Positions 5,670-7,309 of a stretch of DNA of 7,309 nt are shown one piece after another; position 1 is the first letter of the stretch, and every line of letters starts with the position of its first letter. The stretch lies in contig PLMM01000259.1 in assembly GCA_003142495.1 (NCBI GenBank), positions 1 to 7,309 on the forward strand. The letters are read 5' to 3'. The stretch comes from Gemmatimonadota bacterium. GTDB taxonomy: Bacteria > Gemmatimonadota > Gemmatimonadetes > Gemmatimonadales > Gemmatimonadaceae. Position numbers and translations under genes: made by a program. Below the pieces are notes generated by a model. That model saw nothing but the letters and a program-made list of their open reading frames with translations. It was not told where the DNA came from and made no database searches.

Positions 5670-6872
5670 ATGGATGTCTCTTCCCCACTTCGCGTGCTCT
5701 GGGACGCGCCCGCGCTCGCGCGTGCGCGCGCCGCGATTCTGCAACGGGACGAGGCTACCATCGAGACGCAGATCGCCGTCTCCGAGATCGCGGCGCCCAC
5801 TGGCGAGGAGGGGGAGCGGGGAGCCTGGGTCGCGTCGCGCTTTCATGCGATCGGACTTACGAATGTGAGCACCGATGCCGCCGGCAACGTGCTCGGCACT
5901 CGCGCCGGCACGGAGCAGGGTGCGCCCGTGGTCATCTGCGCGCACCTCGACACGGTGTTTCCGCGCTCGGTTTCGTTACGCGTGCAGCACGAGGGACCGC
6001 GGCTGATCGGCCCCGGGATCGGCGACAACGGGCGTGGACTCGCGGCGATGCTCACACTCGCGGAAGTGCTCGACGGGAGCACGCTTCGCACCCGCGCCCC
6101 GGTGGTCTTCGCGGCGACGGTTGGCGAGGAGGGATCGGGCGACCTGCGCGGCGCGAAGGAGCTCTTCGCGAACGCGTTGAGTCACGCCGCCGCGGCGATC
6201 GCCCTCGACGGCGCCGGCGACGAGCGGATCGTGCATCGCGCGCTCGGCTCGCGGCGCTTTCGCATTCACTTTCGCGGCGCCGGTGGCCACAGCTGGACCG
6301 CGTTCGGCGTACCGAACGCCGTGCACGCGGCGTCGATCACGGGCGCGCTGCTCGCGCGCACCGCACTCCCCACTCTCCCGCGTACCACTCTCTCGGTTGG
6401 CCGCATTGGCGGAGGGATCTCGGTGAACGCGATCCCCGACGACGCGTGGCTCGAGATCGATTTGCGCTCCACCTCGGAGACGGCGCTCCGCACCTTCGAG
6501 GGCGAGATCCGCGCGGCGGCGACTTCTGCGCTGCACGAGGAGAATCTGCGCGGCACGCGCGGCGCGCCGCCGCTGACGCTCGAGATCACGGTGATCGGGG
6601 ACAGGCCGAGTGGCGAGACCGATCGCTCGCTGCCCCTCGTCGAGGCGGCGCTCGAGGCAACGCGACTCATCGGTCGCGACGCCGATCTCGCCACGGCATC
6701 CACAGATGCCAACGTCCCGATCAGTCGCGGCATTCCGGCGATCGCGATCGGTGCCGGCGGCCGCGGCGGCGAGGCGCACACGGTGGCCGAGTGGTTCGAG
6801 AATACCGCGGGGCACCTGGGCGTGGTGCGCGCGCTGGCGATCGTGGTCGCGACGGCGGGGTTGGCGCTTTAG
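5670..6872 (+). CDS. M20 family zinc metallopeptidase (PepT-like)
   Basis: This is a complete 400-residue two-zinc exopeptidase or deacylase. Metal and catalytic residues appear in the family's order: His92 and Asp94 in AHLDT, bridging Asp119 in GIGDNGRG, catalytic Glu153 and ligand Glu154 in VGEEGSGD, Asp180 in LDGAGD, and His370 in GGEAHTVAEW. The dimerisation (lid) domain lies at about residues 190-300 and contains GGHSW with His207. The length fits the family and no signal peptide is seen, so it should be cytoplasmic. PepT-like members release N-terminal residues from di- or tripeptides, but M20 also includes carboxypeptidases and acyl-amino-acid hydrolases, so the substrate is open. ATG 5670 is the only good start; a GTG at 5694 has no ribosome binding site. 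A half-site cluster lies directly upstream. The TAG stop overlaps the convergent gene's TAA. Confidence 0.9.
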   Translation: MDVSSPLRVLWDAPALARARAAILQRDEATIETQIAVSEIAAPTGEEGERGAWVASRFHAIGLTNVSTDAAGNVLGTRAGTEQGAPVVICAHLDTVFPRSVSLRVQHEGPRLIGPGIGDNGRGLAAMLTLAEVLDGSTLRTRAPVVFAATVGEEGSGDLRGAKELFANALSHAAAAIALDGAGDERIVHRALGSRRFRIHFRGAGGHSWTAFGVPNAVHAASITGALLARTALPTLPRTTLSVGRIGGGISVNAIPDDAWLEIDLRSTSETALRTFEGEIRAAATSALHEENLRGTRGAPPLTLEITVIGDRPSGETDRSLPLVEAALEATRLIGRDADLATASTDANVPISRGIPAIAIGAGGRGGEAHTVAEWFENTAGHLGVVRALAIVVATAGLAL

Positions 6873-7309
6873 CCCTCCCCCGCGTGCACCTCGCTCTGAT
6901 CCCCCACCGTCACCTGCCCCTTCACCCCTTCGAGCACCACCTCGTCCCCCACGAGTGACCCCGTCAGCTCGCAGTCACTAATCGTCGACTTGCTCCCGAT
7001 GATCGTATCGCGCAACGTGGATCGCTCGATTACCGCGCCGGCATGGATCGACACGTTCGGCCCCACCGTCGCATTCGTGAGCGTCACTCCATCCTCGATG
7101 TAGACCGGATTGATGATCTTCGAGCCGGCGGGCACCGTCGCCGGTCTGCGGGCCCGCCCCCGTTCGAGCATCGCGCGATTCGTATCGAGCAGCGTGTCGA
7201 GCTTCCCGGCGTCGTACCACCCCTCGACATCGACGACCTTGATCTTCGCGCCATGGTCGATCATGTACTGGAACGCATCGGTGAGATAGTACTCACCCTT
7301 GTTCGCCGG
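6869..7309 (-). CDS. Sugar-phosphate nucleotidyltransferase with C-terminal left-handed beta-helix (N-terminus beyond the window)
   Basis: The reading frame enters at the right edge and gives 146 residues to TAA 6871-6869; the ATG at 7264 is internal, because the 15 residues before it (PANKGEYYLTDAFQY) already match the family. NKGEYYLTDAFQYMI followed by EGWYDAGKLDTLLDTNR is the end of an RmlA/GalU/GlmU-type nucleotidyltransferase domain, in which the W-x-D-x-G aspartate (W-Y-D-A-G here) helps bind metal and the sugar phosphate. The remainder (from about visible residue 65) has hexapeptide-type repeats such as IEDGVTLTNATVGPNVSIHAGAVIE, a left-handed beta-helix of a few turns. Enzymes of this plan make NDP-sugars, often dTDP- or UDP-glucose, or resemble archaeal GlmU-like proteins. 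The nucleotide-binding N-terminus is missing, so the product cannot be fixed. The end overlaps the M20 gene by 4 bases. Confidence 0.88.
   Translation of the reverse strand, partial: PANKGEYYLTDAFQYMIDHGAKIKVVDVEGWYDAGKLDTLLDTNRAMLERGRARRPATVPAGSKIINPVYIEDGVTLTNATVGPNVSIHAGAVIERSTLRDTIIGSKSTISDCELTGSLVGDEVVLEGVKGQVTVGDQSEVHAGEG

Noticed and set aside
4193..5800. 535-codon minus-strand open frame, longer than the LeuA-like gene it overlaps
   Set aside because: Its translation is Arg/Ala/Gly-rich with no family motif, while the 416-residue frame carries complete LeuA-family active-site motifs. It is a GC-rich shadow frame.
1..7309. CRISPR arrays, tRNA or rRNA genes, insertion sequences, defence or biosynthetic gene clusters
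   Set aside because: I saw no regularly spaced repeats, transposase motifs, inverted-repeat ends or RNA gene signatures; the genes are metabolic or envelope types with uniform composition.

Overview
The window is GC-rich, tightly packed bacterial chromosome with strong G/C preference at third codon positions. The gene types (a secreted S9 peptidase, a YVTN-repeat lipoprotein, a LeuA-family enzyme and an M20 peptidase) and the codon bias would fit Gemmatimonadota or a similar high-GC soil lineage. That placement is an impression, not a demonstration. I see no mobile element, CRISPR array, tRNA or rRNA.

Layout, left to right. The first 184 bases are the tail of a GT4-type glycosyltransferase (+), followed by a 10-bp stem-loop. 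Next is a complete exported S9 (prolyl oligopeptidase/DPP IV-like) peptidase (+, 273-2657). Close behind it lies a small gene (+, about 2668-2889) for a YbdD/YjiX-family protein, normally the partner of CstA/BtsT transporters. It converges on a seven-bladed YVTN beta-propeller lipoprotein (-, 2911-4002), with a 12-bp hairpin spanning the gap. A 270-bp stretch (4003-4272) has no confident gene but shows coding-like composition split over two frames on the minus strand. Then come a LeuA/DRE-TIM acyltransferase-like enzyme (-, 4273-5523) and a PepT-like M20 metallopeptidase (+, 5670-6872). These two diverge from a 146-bp region that carries a cluster of three CCGCGCAA half-sites just before the M20 start. 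The M20 gene ends in a four-base stop-codon overlap with a convergent sugar-phosphate nucleotidyltransferase (-, 6869 to beyond the right edge).

How the genes may relate. Two peptidases and a YbdD-like protein suggest peptide or amino-acid scavenging: an exported S9 enzyme trims peptides, a CstA-type carrier (not in this window) could import products, and the cytoplasmic M20 enzyme could finish hydrolysis. This is inference from families only. Both window edges cut genes used in glycan or envelope synthesis. I found no convincing undescribed multi-gene system. The points most worth checking are the YbdD protein without a visible CstA, the unusual LeuA subfamily, the half-site cluster, and the two-frame segment at 3984-4252.
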